Assembly (NCBI GenBank): GCA_030680415.1
Contig: JAUXVE010000010.1
Coordinates: 1-64,000 of the forward strand
Direction of reading: 5' to 3'
From: Rubrivivax sp.
Lineage (GTDB): Bacteria; Pseudomonadota; Gammaproteobacteria; Burkholderiales; Burkholderiaceae_C
Length of the DNA stretch: 64,000 bases
Each line of letters starts with the position of its first letter. The stretch's first letter is position 1. The notes beneath the pieces were generated by a model that was given only the letters and a program-made list of their open reading frames with translations, did not search any database and had not been told where the DNA came from. Shown in pieces: positions 1-8,506 of this stretch. A program made the translations under genes and the position numbers.

Positions 1-3000
1 GCAGAACGGCGTCAGGGTCAACGGCGTGATCAACGCCAGCGGCACCGGCGTCTTCACGGCCATTTCCAGTACCGCCAACTTCCTCGACGGCGTCAACTTC
101 ACCGGCACGCTCGACCTCGGCTCGATCATCAATGCGCGCGAACGCATCATCAACGGCGCGACGATCAATGGCGCGGTCAACATCTCCAACGGCGCCATCC
201 TGGGCCTGGACAGCTCGGCCACTGCGGGTGGCAATCAGACCCTGGCCGGCGCGGTCGTCATCAACCTCAATGACGCGGGCGCGCGGCTGTCCATCGATGG
301 CAACGGCACGACCACGCTGGCCTCGGGCGTCACCGTGCGTGGGCAGGGCAATATCGGTACTGCTGGCTTTGCGGGCGGCACAAACACGCTCTTCAACAAC
401 GGCACCATCCTGGCCGACGGCGGCACGCTGAGCATCACCAACCCTGCCGGGAGCGGCTCGTTGGCCGGCACTGGCACGCTGCGGACCAGCGGCGGCACGC
501 TCAACCTGGCCACCACCAGCGGCAGCTCGCAGGGCCGGCTGGTGCTGGGTGGCGTAGGCTCGGCGCTGAACCTCAACACCCAGAACCTGACGATCACCAA
601 CGACTACACCAACGCGCAGTCGGGTTCCGGCAATTCGTTCGTTGCCAGGGCCGGTGTCTCCGGCACGGGAAAGATCCTGGCCGGCGGCGACGCGGCACAG
701 GCCATCACCGGCGCCAACATCAGCAATGGCAGCACCGCCAACGCTACGTTGACGATCGGCAACCTGCGCGTCGGCGCCAACACGTTCAACTACCAGATCG
801 CCAACACCGGCACCACCGGCCCGTCGCTGCGCGGCGCGATCCAGACCAGCGTGAACGGCGGCAACCTCACCGACGCGCGCCTGTCCGGCACCGGCGTCAC
901 CGCCAGCAACTACAACACCGGCGCGCCGGGCGGTGACACCGGCAATCTGGGCGTCACCTTCACCGCCGCCAACGCCGGCGCGCTGGCGCCCTTGTCCGGC
1001 CAGGTGCTGAACCTGCGCAGCAATTTCGAAAACATCGCCGACCAGAAGCTCAATATCGTGCTGGCTGGCGGCGCGGCGGCTTACAACGCGGCAGTGGGCA
1101 ATGTCGCACCGTCGCCGGTGGTCAACCTGGGCAACGTGCGCGTCGGCTCCGCGCTGTTCTTCCAACAATTGAACGTGAGGAACACGGCGGCCCCCGGCGC
1201 CTTCAGCGAGGACCTCAACGCCAGCTTCTCCGGCAACACCGGCGCTGCCGGCCACAATGGCGGCAGCATCAACGGCCTGCTCGCAGGCAGCAACAGCCTG
1301 GCCATGACCGTCTTCCTCGACGCCGCCAGTGCCGGTGCCAAGGCCGGCACCGTGACGCTGAACTACGAGACGGCCGGCAAAGTGAACGGCGTGGCCAACG
1401 GCCTGGGCACGGCCAGCGTGGGCAGCCAGGTGCTCACCCTCAACGGCAACGTGTACCAGGCCGCCAGCGGCGCGATCCAGAGCGCGCCACTGAACTTCGG
1501 CACCGTGCAGGTAGGGCAGGCGGTGAGCCAGAACCTGGTGATCCGCAACACCGCCACCGGCGCAGCCGGCTTCGTGGAAGACTTGAACGCCAGCTTCGGC
1601 GCGGCCAGCGGCACTGGCGCCGGGCTGATCAGCGGCTTGGGCTCGCTCACCGGCATCCTGGCCGGCAACAACAGCTCCGGCGCCAACGGCAGCATGACGG
1701 TGAGTGTGAACACCGGCGCCGCGGGTCTGGTCAACGGCAACATCGCGGTCAACTACTTCACCGGCGGTGCCGTGGGTGGCAGCAGCAACGGCCTGGGCAC
1801 GGCAGCGGCCGGGAGCGAGAACCACGGCGTGGCCGGCACCATCCAGGCGCAAGCCAACGTCATCAACCAGGCCAGCCCGCTCGTCAACAACCTCAGCATC
1901 AACCTGGGCGCGGTGCGCGTGGGTGCGGCATCGCCGACGGCCCATGTGAGCGTCACCAACGTGGCCACAGTGGCCCCGCAAGCAGCGCTGAGCGCCAGCA
2001 TCGCCAGCAACGGTGCGCCCATTACGGCCGGAGGCAGCTTCAACCTGCTAAACCCCGGCGCCACCAGCGCCAACCAGTTGCAGGTGGGTCTGAACACCGC
2101 CACGGCGGGCAACTTCACTGGTGCCAACGCCGGCAGCGCCACCATCGCCTTCGTCTCCGACGCCGGCAACGTGGGCGGCTGCGCGCCCAACTGCCAGCTC
2201 AACCTGGCCTCGCAGACCGTGAGCGTCAGCGGCAAGGTCTACACCCAGGCCAACGGCCAACTCGCCACGCCGGTGGTGGACTTCGGCATCGTGCGCGTCG
2301 GCGATGCGGTCGCCAGCAGGAACATCAGCGTGCTGAACACCGCCGCGGTGACCGGGCTCAACGACACGCTGCGCGCCAGCCTCGGCGGCATCAACGGCGC
2401 CTTCAGCAGCGGCGGCAGCGTGGGCGGCGTGGGCGCGCAGTCGGCAGGCGACATCAGCGTCGCGCTGAACACCGCCAGCGCGGGCAGCTTCAACCAGACC
2501 GGCTCGGTGAGCTTCGTGAGCCAGAACCCGGACATGGCCGATGTCGCGGCCGGCAACGCGGCCAACCTGTCGGTGTTCGCGCAGATCAACAACCTGGCCA
2601 ATGCCGATTTCGACTTCTTCAGCGGGCTGGGGCTGCTGACCCAGACGGGAACGAGCTACCTGCTCAATCTGGGCAATATCGTTCTCGGCAACAGCATCCT
2701 GACCTCGCTGCGGCTGGACAACGATGTCGCGGGACCAGCCGACGATCTGAGCGGGCTGTTCGACCTGCTGACCAATGCCGACGACTTCACCTACGCGGGC
2801 TGGGACCCAGTGATTTCGCTCGCCGCGGGTCAGGCCACGGGCAACCTGGGTATCGGTTTCTTCGCCGCGGCCTTGGGCCTGTCCGAGGACGTGATCACTT
2901 TCAACGGCTTCGGCACCAACGCCTCCGACACGACCGGGCTGGCGCAGAGCCGGCAACTGGTGATCCGCGCCAACGTCGTCAACCCGGGCGGTGGCGGCAC

Positions 3001-3088
3001 GGTGCCCGAGCCGGGCACGCTGGCCCTGCTGGTCATGGCCGCGTCGGCTGCGTTCGTGACCCGCCGCCGGCGCAGCGGCGCGCATTGA
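1..3088 (+). CDS. PEP-CTERM-anchored choice-of-anchor D repeat protein (5' truncated by window)
   Basis: Large secreted or surface protein with a C-terminal PEP-CTERM signal, so probably handled by an exosortase. The frame is open from base 2. The first possible start, GTG at 26, is preceded by in-frame sequence of the same composition, so the real start lies outside the window. The N-terminal third is a Gly/Ala/Asn/Thr-rich beta-repeat region like those of autotransporter passengers. Five diverged units then begin near 1118, 1489, 1900, 2273 and 2660, each opening with a version of LGxVRVG and often followed by a xDLNASF-like stretch; these resemble choice-of-anchor D/ASH-type immunoglobulin-like repeats. 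The end shows VPEPGTLALL, a hydrophobic helix and an RRRR cluster, the classic PEP-CTERM tripartite tail. The ligand or role is unknown. The assignment to PEP-CTERM proteins is firm; the repeat family is an inference from sequence feel. Confidence 0.85.
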   Translation, partial: QNGVRVNGVINASGTGVFTAISSTANFLDGVNFTGTLDLGSIINARERIINGATINGAVNISNGAILGLDSSATAGGNQTLAGAVVINLNDAGARLSIDGNGTTTLASGVTVRGQGNIGTAGFAGGTNTLFNNGTILADGGTLSITNPAGSGSLAGTGTLRTSGGTLNLATTSGSSQGRLVLGGVGSALNLNTQNLTITNDYTNAQSGSGNSFVARAGVSGTGKILAGGDAAQAITGANISNGSTANATLTIGNLRVGANTFNYQIANTGTTGPSLRGAIQTSVNGGNLTDARLSGTGVTASNYNTGAPGGDTGNLGVTFTAANAGALAPLSGQVLNLRSNFENIADQKLNIVLAGGAAAYNAAVGNVAPSPVVNLGNVRVGSALFFQQLNVRNTAAPGAFSEDLNASFSGNTGAAGHNGGSINGLLAGSNSLAMTVFLDAASAGAKAGTVTLNYETAGKVNGVANGLGTASVGSQVLTLNGNVYQAASGAIQSAPLNFGTVQVGQAVSQNLVIRNTATGAAGFVEDLNASFGAASGTGAGLISGLGSLTGILAGNNSSGANGSMTVSVNTGAAGLVNGNIAVNYFTGGAVGGSSNGLGTAAAGSENHGVAGTIQAQANVINQASPLVNNLSINLGAVRVGAASPTAHVSVTNVATVAPQAALSASIASNGAPITAGGSFNLLNPGATSANQLQVGLNTATAGNFTGANAGSATIAFVSDAGNVGGCAPNCQLNLASQTVSVSGKVYTQANGQLATPVVDFGIVRVGDAVASRNISVLNTAAVTGLNDTLRASLGGINGAFSSGGSVGGVGAQSAGDISVALNTASAGSFNQTGSVSFVSQNPDMADVAAGNAANLSVFAQINNLANADFDFFSGLGLLTQTGTSYLLNLGNIVLGNSILTSLRLDNDVAGPADDLSGLFDLLTNADDFTYAGWDPVISLAAGQATGNLGIGFFAAALGLSEDVITFNGFGTNASDTTGLAQSRQLVIRANVVNPGGGGTVPEPGTLALLVMAASAAFVTRRRRSGAH

Positions 3089-3109
3089 GCCGAAGACGGG
3101 AGACGCTTC

Positions 3110-3424
3110 ATGACACGACTTCAGTACTGGATCGCCACCGTCCTTGCTGCCGCCTGCCTGGCATTGGCGGCGGCCAATGTCGGGCTGGGCTCCGTCAACG
3201 GCGCAGCGCGATCGGACGTCAACCAGCGCCAGCAGTATGTGCAGCAGTCGGTGCAGCTCGAGGGCCTGTACCGCGAGATCATCCGTGCGCTGGCCGAGCT
3301 GAGTGCGCGCAATGACGACGGCGAGGTCACAGCAATGCTGGAGCGCCATGGCATCACCTTCAGCGTCAACCCGGCCGCGGCGCCGGCAGCACCCACCGCA
3401 CCCACGGCGTCGAAGCGCAAGTGA
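3110..3424 (+). CDS. Small single-pass membrane protein, paralogue of the next gene
   Basis: A 104-residue protein of unknown function starting 21 bases after the PEP-CTERM gene and probably co-transcribed with it. Residues about 7-27 form one hydrophobic segment (signal anchor). The rest is hydrophilic, with a predicted helical middle (QQYVQQSVQLEGLYREIIRA) and an Ala/Pro/Thr tail ending in SKRK. The part around residues 60-85 (ELSARNDDG ... LERHGITFSVN) resembles the end of the next gene's product (LAADTQ ... LRKRGITINA), so the two are probably tandem paralogues. I do not recognise a named family. The start ATG follows a GGGAGA-type Shine-Dalgarno sequence at about 3099-3104. Confidence 0.7.
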   Translation: MTRLQYWIATVLAAACLALAAANVGLGSVNGAARSDVNQRQQYVQQSVQLEGLYREIIRALAELSARNDDGEVTAMLERHGITFSVNPAAAPAAPTAPTASKRK

Positions 3425-3440
3425 CCGCACAGGATCGACC

Positions 3441-3923
3441 ATGAGAACCGTCATCAACATGCCCGGCAGTCCTGGCCAGGACGACAGCGCGTACGGCGTC
3501 CAGACCGAGTCCGAGGGTGCGGCAGAGGCCGTGTCGGCGCCGGCACCGGTCATCGAGCGCGGCCGCAGTTCACGTTCGCACCCCCACATGCAGTCGCAAC
3601 CACAGCCGGCGGCGGCGGGGCGGCACAGCCCCTTCGTGCCGCTGCTGCTCGGCGCCCTGGCGCTGCTGGGCTGGCTGGGCTTCCAGACCCATCAGCTCGC
3701 CAACGAGCGCGCGGTCCTGCTGGCGGCTCATGCGTCTCAGCAGCAGACCGTGGACAGCGCAGGCAAGCTGCGCGCCTCGCTCGACGCCCTAGCCGCCGAC
3801 ACGCAGCGCATGGCCGAGGCCGGCAACCCGAGCGCCAAGCTGCTGGTCGACGAGTTGCGCAAGCGCGGCATCACGATCAACGCCGCAGCGCCCGGCGCCC
3901 AGCGGCCGGCAGCGACCAAGTGA
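3441..3923 (+). CDS. Small membrane-anchored protein with the same C-terminal module as its neighbour
   Basis: A 160-residue protein of unknown function. An N-terminal cytoplasmic region of about 65 residues, rich in Ala, Pro, Ser and Gln, is followed by one hydrophobic helix at about residues 66-84 (PFVPLLLGALALLGWLGF). A helical stretch then follows, ending in LLVDELRKRGITINAAAPGA. The final RGITIN module matches the RHGITFSVN of the preceding gene, which lies 16 bases upstream. The upstream frame has earlier starts, but they overlap the preceding gene and read as its shadow, so ATG 3441 was chosen. Together with the PEP-CTERM gene this looks like a three-gene unit, perhaps accessory to secretion or assembly of the repeat protein. 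That role is a guess from position only. Confidence 0.7.
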   Translation: MRTVINMPGSPGQDDSAYGVQTESEGAAEAVSAPAPVIERGRSSRSHPHMQSQPQPAAAGRHSPFVPLLLGALALLGWLGFQTHQLANERAVLLAAHASQQQTVDSAGKLRASLDALAADTQRMAEAGNPSAKLLVDELRKRGITINAAAPGAQRPAATK

Positions 3924-4000
3924 CGTGGCGGGCCGCTGGTGCGTGGCGCTGATACGCGACTGGCGAACAGTGCCTTGGTGCCCGGAGATCGGGCCAGACC

Positions 4001-4015
4001 CCCCTGGATGAGGGG
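4001..4015. promoter_or_regulatory. CCCCT/AGGGG inverted repeat upstream of the BTAD regulator
   Basis: Perfect 5-bp arms CCCCT and AGGGG separated by GGATG, about 80 bases before the regulator's start, followed by TACTTTGT. The position suits an operator or activator site for the gene downstream. Which protein would bind is unknown. Confidence 0.3.
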
Positions 4016-4095
4016 TACTTTGTCGCGCCGCACCATCCGAGCAGGGCAGTTGGACCCGGCGCCGCTTGTATGCTCGCGCTTCGGCCAGCGCAAAT

Positions 4096-6915
4096 ATGCT
4101 CGCGAGCACGGACTTCATCCCATCGGCTTCCCTGTCGGCGGCAGCGGCGACCGGTGCCACCGTGGTCGACGATCCACGTTGGCAGGTTCGGCTCCTCGGT
4201 GCCGTGGAGGCGGCGGGTCTCGGGCAGACCCTGTCACGTTGGCCGTCGCGCGCCGTCGCTGCGTTGTTGGCCCGTCTGGCGCTGGCGCCCGATCGGGCCC
4301 ACCCGCGCGAAGAGCTGGTTGAGCTGCTGTGGCCTGGCGTGGGCCTGGATGTCGGCCGCAACCGGCTGCGGCAGGCGCTGTCCACGCTGAAGAGCCTGCT
4401 CGAGCCTACCGGCTCGCGTGCGGCGCCGGTGTTGCTCGCCGATCGGATGTCGGTTCGCGTCCTGCCCGGACGCATCGGCTGCGACGTGCGGCAGTTCGAA
4501 CAACACGTGCGTGCTGGCCATCGGGTCCGCGCGCACGAGCTGTATCGCGGCGAACTGATGCCGGGGTTCTATGACGACTGGGTGATCGAGGAACGAAACC
4601 GCCTTGCCCTGCACTTCGAGCGCCTGGAGTTCGTGCTGGCCGAGGATGCCGGGAAGACGACCTCCATGTTGCCACCGTTGGCCCCCCACTCGCCGCCGAA
4701 GTCAGACAGTGCCGAGATGCCACCGACGGGCCTGCCCCACTATTGGACACGGCCCTTCGGCATCGAACGGAGCGCATCGCGGCTGCGCGCCAGGGTGTGC
4801 GCGCAGCGGCTGGTGACGGTGCACGGGCCGGGGGGCAGCGGCAAGACACGCCTGGCGGTTGAGATGGCACAAGCCATGTGCGACCCGCAGGAACAGTCGA
4901 ACAACGGTGGCAACGACGTGGTGCGTTTCGACCGCATCGTCTTCGTGCCGCTGGCCCACTGCACCCGGCCTGGGCAGGTTCTGGAAGCGATAGGCACCGC
5001 TCTGCGGGAAGATCGCGGAGGTGACATCCGCGCACGCATCGTTGCCACGCTGGCGGGCCGTCGTTGGCTGCTGGTACTCGACAACCTCGAGCAACTGGTT
5101 GACAGCGCTGGCGGCGAGATCGCGCAGTTGCTGTCCGATGTGCCCACGCTGCATGTGCTGGCGACGTCGCGGCGCCTGCTGGACGTGGACGGCGAGCATG
5201 CCTTCGAGCTTAACGGGCTGACGCTGCCCGCGCCGGACGCCGGGTTCGATGACGCCGCGGACAACGCCGCGGTCGCGCTGTTCGTCGATCGGGCACGCGC
5301 GTCGCGCTCGGATTTCAGCCTCGGCATGGACAACGCCGCGACCCTGTCCAGCTTGGTGCAGATGCTCGGCGGCATGCCGTTGGCGATCGAACTCGCGGCC
5401 AGCCGAATGCGCAACCTGACGGCCAGCGAACTGCGTTCGCGATTGCTCGATGCATCCGGTACGCCGATGCTCGACCTGCTCGCGCGCGGCACGCGGCACG
5501 CCTCGGTCGATGCTCGACATGCCTCAATGCGACACGTGATGGCTTGGAGTTGGCAACAACTCACGTCGGCACAAGTGACACTGTTGCAGGTGATGTCGGT
5601 CTTTTCCGCGCCAGCCTGCCTGGACGCCGTGGCGGCTGCCGCGGCCTGCGATCGCGGGCAGACCCAATCGCTGCTCGACGACCTGGGCGATGCGTCACTG
5701 GTGCCGGCAAGCGACGCAGCCAACGACAGCACGCGCTACGCGCTGCTGCAACCGGTGCGCGAGTTCGCCGCCGAGAATCTGCCTGTGGCCGACGCACGCA
5801 CAGCGCGGCAACGGCTGAGGCGGTGGTTGATCGCCTTCGCCCGCGAAGCCGTTGTGCGCGGACCAGCCGCGGTGGTACCGGAGCTGGTCCAGGTGCATGC
5901 GGCCATCGTCAGCGCCCCCGCCGACGGTGAGCCGCGCCAGGCACTCGAACTGGCGTTGGCACTGCGACCGCTGTGGGACACCGACCACCTGCCGCTGTCG
6001 GATCTGCAGGCATTGGAGAAATCCTTGGCTAGCGTCGACGATAGGGATCTGCGCTGCGACGCGCTCGAACTGCTCGCCTTTGGTCGCGGCACGGCGGGCT
6101 TCGTGGCCGACGCGGTGGCGCACGCCGAGGCCGCGCTGGAACTGGCCCAGGACGACCGGCGCCGCAGCCTGGCCCTGGTGCGCTGGGTCTGGGTGATGTA
6201 CTACGCCGGCCGTTACGCGGCGGGGCTGGAGCCTGCGCTGACCGAAGCGTTGGCGCTGGCGCAACGCTGCGGCGACCTGGCCGCCCAGGCCACAGTCCTG
6301 CGCATGCATGGTCTGGTGGCCTGCAACTTCCATCTCGACTTCGCCCGGGCCGAGGTCATTTCGGCGCAGGCGCAGCAGCTGTGGGAGCGCCTGGGCAACC
6401 GACGCATGGCCTATGCGCGGCTTCTCGACCGTGCAACGATGTGGGCCTGGCTGGGTCGCAATGCCGAGGCCATCACGATATTCGGCGAGTGCGAGCAGGC
6501 GGCCCGGCAAGATGGCGATTGGGTCGGCCTGATGCAGATCGCCTGGCAGCTGGGCCGCGTCTTCATCCGCATGCGGCGCTGGACCGACGCCGCGGTCGCG
6601 CTCCGGCGCAGTGTGCGCATCGGCTGGCAGCGCCACTACGCGCAGGGCCTGGCCAATGCCCTGCTGCACCTGCCCGAGGCGCTGGTCATGAGCGGGCAGG
6701 CCCAGACCGCGGCGCGGCTGCAGGGCTTCGCGGTCACGCACTGGTCGCGCCTGTACAACGCCATCAACCGCATCGAGGCGCGCGAACTGCGCCGCACCCG
6801 GCTGTTGCTGCGGCTGGCCCTGGGGGCCGCGCGCGCTGAGACGCTGCGCGCCGAAGGCAGCGGCATGGCACTGGCCGATGCGGTGGCGCTGGCCTTGGGC
6901 GAGTCCAGGGCCTGA
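4096..6915 (+). CDS. BTAD-domain transcriptional regulator with NB-ARC-like ATPase and TPR-like C-terminus
   Basis: A 939-residue signal-transduction ATPase regulator of the SARP/LuxR-like STAND type. Residues about 27-100 look like a winged-helix OmpR-type DNA-binding domain (ends RLRQALSTLKSLLEP). Residues about 110-185 match the bacterial transcriptional activation domain (ELYRGELMPGFYDDWVIEER). A P-loop, GPGGSGKT, lies at about residues 244-251 and a Walker B, LLVLDNLEQL, at about 323-332. GMPLAIELAASR and later RYALLQPVREFAAENL are typical of the NB-ARC/AAA region of this family. The last 350 residues are Ala/Leu-rich helices like TPR repeats. ATG 4096 was chosen; an in-frame TTG at 4066 would add 10 residues. 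Its target genes cannot be read from the sequence; the adjacent PEP-CTERM cluster is a candidate. Confidence 0.85.
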   Translation: MLASTDFIPSASLSAAAATGATVVDDPRWQVRLLGAVEAAGLGQTLSRWPSRAVAALLARLALAPDRAHPREELVELLWPGVGLDVGRNRLRQALSTLKSLLEPTGSRAAPVLLADRMSVRVLPGRIGCDVRQFEQHVRAGHRVRAHELYRGELMPGFYDDWVIEERNRLALHFERLEFVLAEDAGKTTSMLPPLAPHSPPKSDSAEMPPTGLPHYWTRPFGIERSASRLRARVCAQRLVTVHGPGGSGKTRLAVEMAQAMCDPQEQSNNGGNDVVRFDRIVFVPLAHCTRPGQVLEAIGTALREDRGGDIRARIVATLAGRRWLLVLDNLEQLVDSAGGEIAQLLSDVPTLHVLATSRRLLDVDGEHAFELNGLTLPAPDAGFDDAADNAAVALFVDRARASRSDFSLGMDNAATLSSLVQMLGGMPLAIELAASRMRNLTASELRSRLLDASGTPMLDLLARGTRHASVDARHASMRHVMAWSWQQLTSAQVTLLQVMSVFSAPACLDAVAAAAACDRGQTQSLLDDLGDASLVPASDAANDSTRYALLQPVREFAAENLPVADARTARQRLRRWLIAFAREAVVRGPAAVVPELVQVHAAIVSAPADGEPRQALELALALRPLWDTDHLPLSDLQALEKSLASVDDRDLRCDALELLAFGRGTAGFVADAVAHAEAALELAQDDRRRSLALVRWVWVMYYAGRYAAGLEPALTEALALAQRCGDLAAQATVLRMHGLVACNFHLDFARAEVISAQAQQLWERLGNRRMAYARLLDRATMWAWLGRNAEAITIFGECEQAARQDGDWVGLMQIAWQLGRVFIRMRRWTDAAVALRRSVRIGWQRHYAQGLANALLHLPEALVMSGQAQTAARLQGFAVTHWSRLYNAINRIEARELRRTRLLLRLALGAARAETLRAEGSGMALADAVALALGESRA

Positions 6916-6933
6916 CCAGGCCGCACGGCAGCC

Positions 6934-7290
6934 TCAATGCATGAATTTGACGGCCATACGCAGGATGTCGTCCAGCGCATTGCCGTCGCCGATCATGTCC
7001 AGCATCGACGCCAACCCCGGCGTGGCCGCTTGCGCCGGCGCACCGCCGGCGGGCGTGCCGCCGAGCAGGCCCCCCAGCAAGCCGCCGAGGCCGCCGGCCT
7101 GCGCGGACGAGGGCTGCGCCGCGTCGGCGCCACCGGGCTGCGTGGTCATGTAGCCCGCCACCAGCATCGGCAGCATCTTCTTCAGCAGGCTCGGGTCCAG
7201 GCCCGAGGACGAAGCTGCGTTTTGCGCGACGGCTCGGCTCACATCCTTGGAGCCGAAGATCTGCTCAAGGACATCGTTGCCTCGGTTCAC
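6934..7290 (-). pseudogene. 3' remnant of a DUF937-family gene
   Basis: Only the C-terminal part of a DUF937-type protein is left. NDVLEQIFGSKDVSRAVAQN, SGLDPSLLKKMLPML, a Gly-rich GLGGLLGGLLGG stretch and a final DALDDILRMA-like end are all recognisable. The N-terminal half expected in the family is missing: upstream of about 7290 the frame runs into an unrelated methyltransferase scrap and then peptidase sequence. The open frame therefore continues to 7617 as a meaningless chimera. No start codon with a ribosome binding site precedes the DUF937 part. DUF937 has no established function that I know. Confidence 0.65.
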
Positions 7291-7300
7291 GTCGGTCGGC

Positions 7301-7386
7301 TGCGGCGCCAGCGTCGAACAGCGGCGCGCCGAGTTGCAGCAAGCGAAAGCCGCCGCCACGCCACTGCGCTCGCCATCGATCACGTT
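7301..7386 (-). pseudogene. Scrap of a second type III Mod methyltransferase
   Basis: About 28 codons matching the C-terminal region of Mod proteins: VIDGE, then, in another frame, GGGFRLLQLGAPLFDAG. Compare GGGGFRFMQLGAPLFDANG in the mod gene at 11818-12970. At DNA level 28 bases (7311-7338) are identical to 12155-12182. The spacing between VIDGE and GGGF is shorter than in the family, so the scrap is itself deleted. The bases around it differ from the mod gene, suggesting a separate copy rather than a recent duplication. Confidence 0.6.
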
Positions 7387-7935
7387 GGCGGTGGCGTCGT
7401 TCCAGCCGCCGCCGCCGCCGGCGCCCCAAGCGCCACCCTTGCGGTCGCCGTTGTTGGCGCCGACTGGAGCGTACCCCGCGCTGTGGGTGCTGGACGCACT
7501 CATCACGGCCCCGCTGGAGGGCAGCGCCAAGTTCACGCGGCCGATGACCGGCGGGATGGGTGGCACCGCTATTGCCAGCGCGGCAGCGGCGTCGACGATG
7601 CCCGCACCGCACCGCACCGCACCGCGCGGCCGTGCAGTCGGCGCCGGTGCCGGTGGGAAAGGCGCGGGCGCTGGACCTCAGCGCCGTCAGCACTTGAGCG
7701 TCAAGCTGGCGTTGAGTGAGAGCATCAGCGACACCTCGCCGGCCACATGCGGCGTGGCCATGCTGGTGCTCGAATACGAAGCGTAGCCGGGCGCTCCGGG
7801 GGTCGTGGTGCCGGTGTTCAGCGTCGACAAAATCGAGCCTCCCGGTGCGGTCAGTGCCACCTTCGCTTTCGGCCCGAAATTGCTGTAACTGGCTCCGGGT
7901 GCCGGTGCGCGTGGATGCGGCCACCGTGATCACGT
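7384..7935 (-). pseudogene. Broken subtilisin-like (S8) peptidase with F5/8C-like tail
   Basis: Three frames must be joined to read this gene from right to left. First, DVITVAASTRTGTR. After a frame change near 7890, SYSNFGPKAKVALTAPGGS and later SSTSMATPHVAGEVSLML (the catalytic serine box, 7741-7764), ending at a stop at 7687-7689. In the first frame again, AQVLTALRSSARAFPTGTG and TAARCGA. Back in the second frame, CGAGIVDAAAALA. A tail GYAPVGANNGDRKGG ... GGGWNDATAN resembles a discoidin (F5/8 type C) domain that is then cut off. The Asp and His catalytic boxes are missing at the 5' end. The ancestral protein would have been a secreted serine protease. Confidence 0.75.
7602..7621. repeat. 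Pentanucleotide repeat (CCGCA)x4 at a frameshift
   Basis: Four exact CCGCA units inside the S8 peptidase remnant, at the point where the coding frame changes between TAARCGA and CGAGIVDAAAA. Removing two units (10 bases) restores a continuous TAARCGAGIVDA reading on the minus strand, so slippage in this repeat probably caused this one frameshift. Confidence 0.75.
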
Positions 7936-8030
7936 CGAGCAGTCCCATGCGCATGCCGCCAATCGCATAGAAGCTGCGCAGGGCTTCCCGGGTCAGCGGT
8001 GAGCTCAGGACTTCCTTGTGGGCGTCATAG

Positions 8031-8335
8031 ACCTTCGACCCGGATGGCTTCGCTACCGGCAAGAACTACATCGGTTTCAGCCCGTCAACGACGACGCCTC
8101 CGGCAGCGGGACGGGCTTCCTGTTCTTCGAGCCCGGCAGCTTCCTCGCCAACGGTGTCTCCAACCTGGCAACGGGAACGATCACGGACGGCACCAACTTC
8201 TATGGCAGTTTCGCCACGAGCGCGACGCTCACCGTTCGCGGCATCGCTGCCGCCGACAACGGCGTGCCCGAGCCGGCGACACTAGCGCTGTCGGCGCTCG
8301 GGCTTGCCGCGCTGCTGCTGCGCCGCCGCCGCTGA
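8031..8335 (+). pseudogene. 3' remnant of a second PEP-CTERM protein gene
   Basis: The 3' part encodes a clear PEP-CTERM tail: NGVPEPATLALSALGLAALL followed by RRRRR and stop, preceded by GFLFFEPGSFLANG and NLATGTITDGTNFYGSF. At the 5' side the matching sequence (FDPDGFATGKNYIGF) lies in a different frame from about 8034 to 8080, and no start codon or signal peptide is present. The gene is therefore truncated and frameshifted. A frame starting at ATG 8018 spans the end but its first 20 residues read as shadow sequence. Confidence 0.65.
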
Positions 8336-8383
8336 AGAGGCAGTGGTGGCGCCCACAGGCCGCCACATCAACTTGGTAAGGCG

Positions 8384-8496
8384 TTACTCCACCGCCTTCA
8401 CCATCGCCTCGACCACCTTCTTCGCGTCGCCGAAGACCATCATTGTCTTGTCCATGTAGAACAGCTCGTTGTCCAGCCCGGCGTAGCCGCTGGCCA
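8384..8496 (-). repeat. Degenerate copy of the pntB 3' end (direct repeat of 14281-14393)
   Basis: 113 bases aligned without gaps to the end of the intact pntB gene, with nine mismatches by eye (about 92% identity). Translated on the minus strand it still reads ASGYAGLDNELFYMDKTM and ends with an in-frame TAA where pntB has TGA. Most differences are synonymous or conservative. It sits 10 bases beyond the stop of res and marks the left edge of the fic-mod-res islet, while the intact gene marks the right edge in the same orientation. Confidence 0.9.
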
Positions 8497-8506
8497 CCGG
8501 GTGGGT

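Noticed and set aside
2048-3589. 513-codon open frame on the minus strand
   Set aside because: Antisense of the PEP-CTERM gene; Arg/Gly/Ala/His-rich shadow composition with no family motif. High GC keeps such frames open.
6934-7617. One 227-residue DUF937 protein
   Set aside because: Only the last 115 residues are DUF937; the first part is S8 peptidase and Mod sequence, so it is a chimera of remnants, not a gene fusion under selection.
7602-7621. Active phase-variation switch
   Set aside because: The S8 gene has at least two other lesions and lacks its 5' end, so changing the repeat number could not restore it now.
8345-8372. GTGGCG ... CGCCAC hairpin after the PEP-CTERM remnant
   Set aside because: Six pairs with a long GC loop and no T tract; may be chance in this composition.
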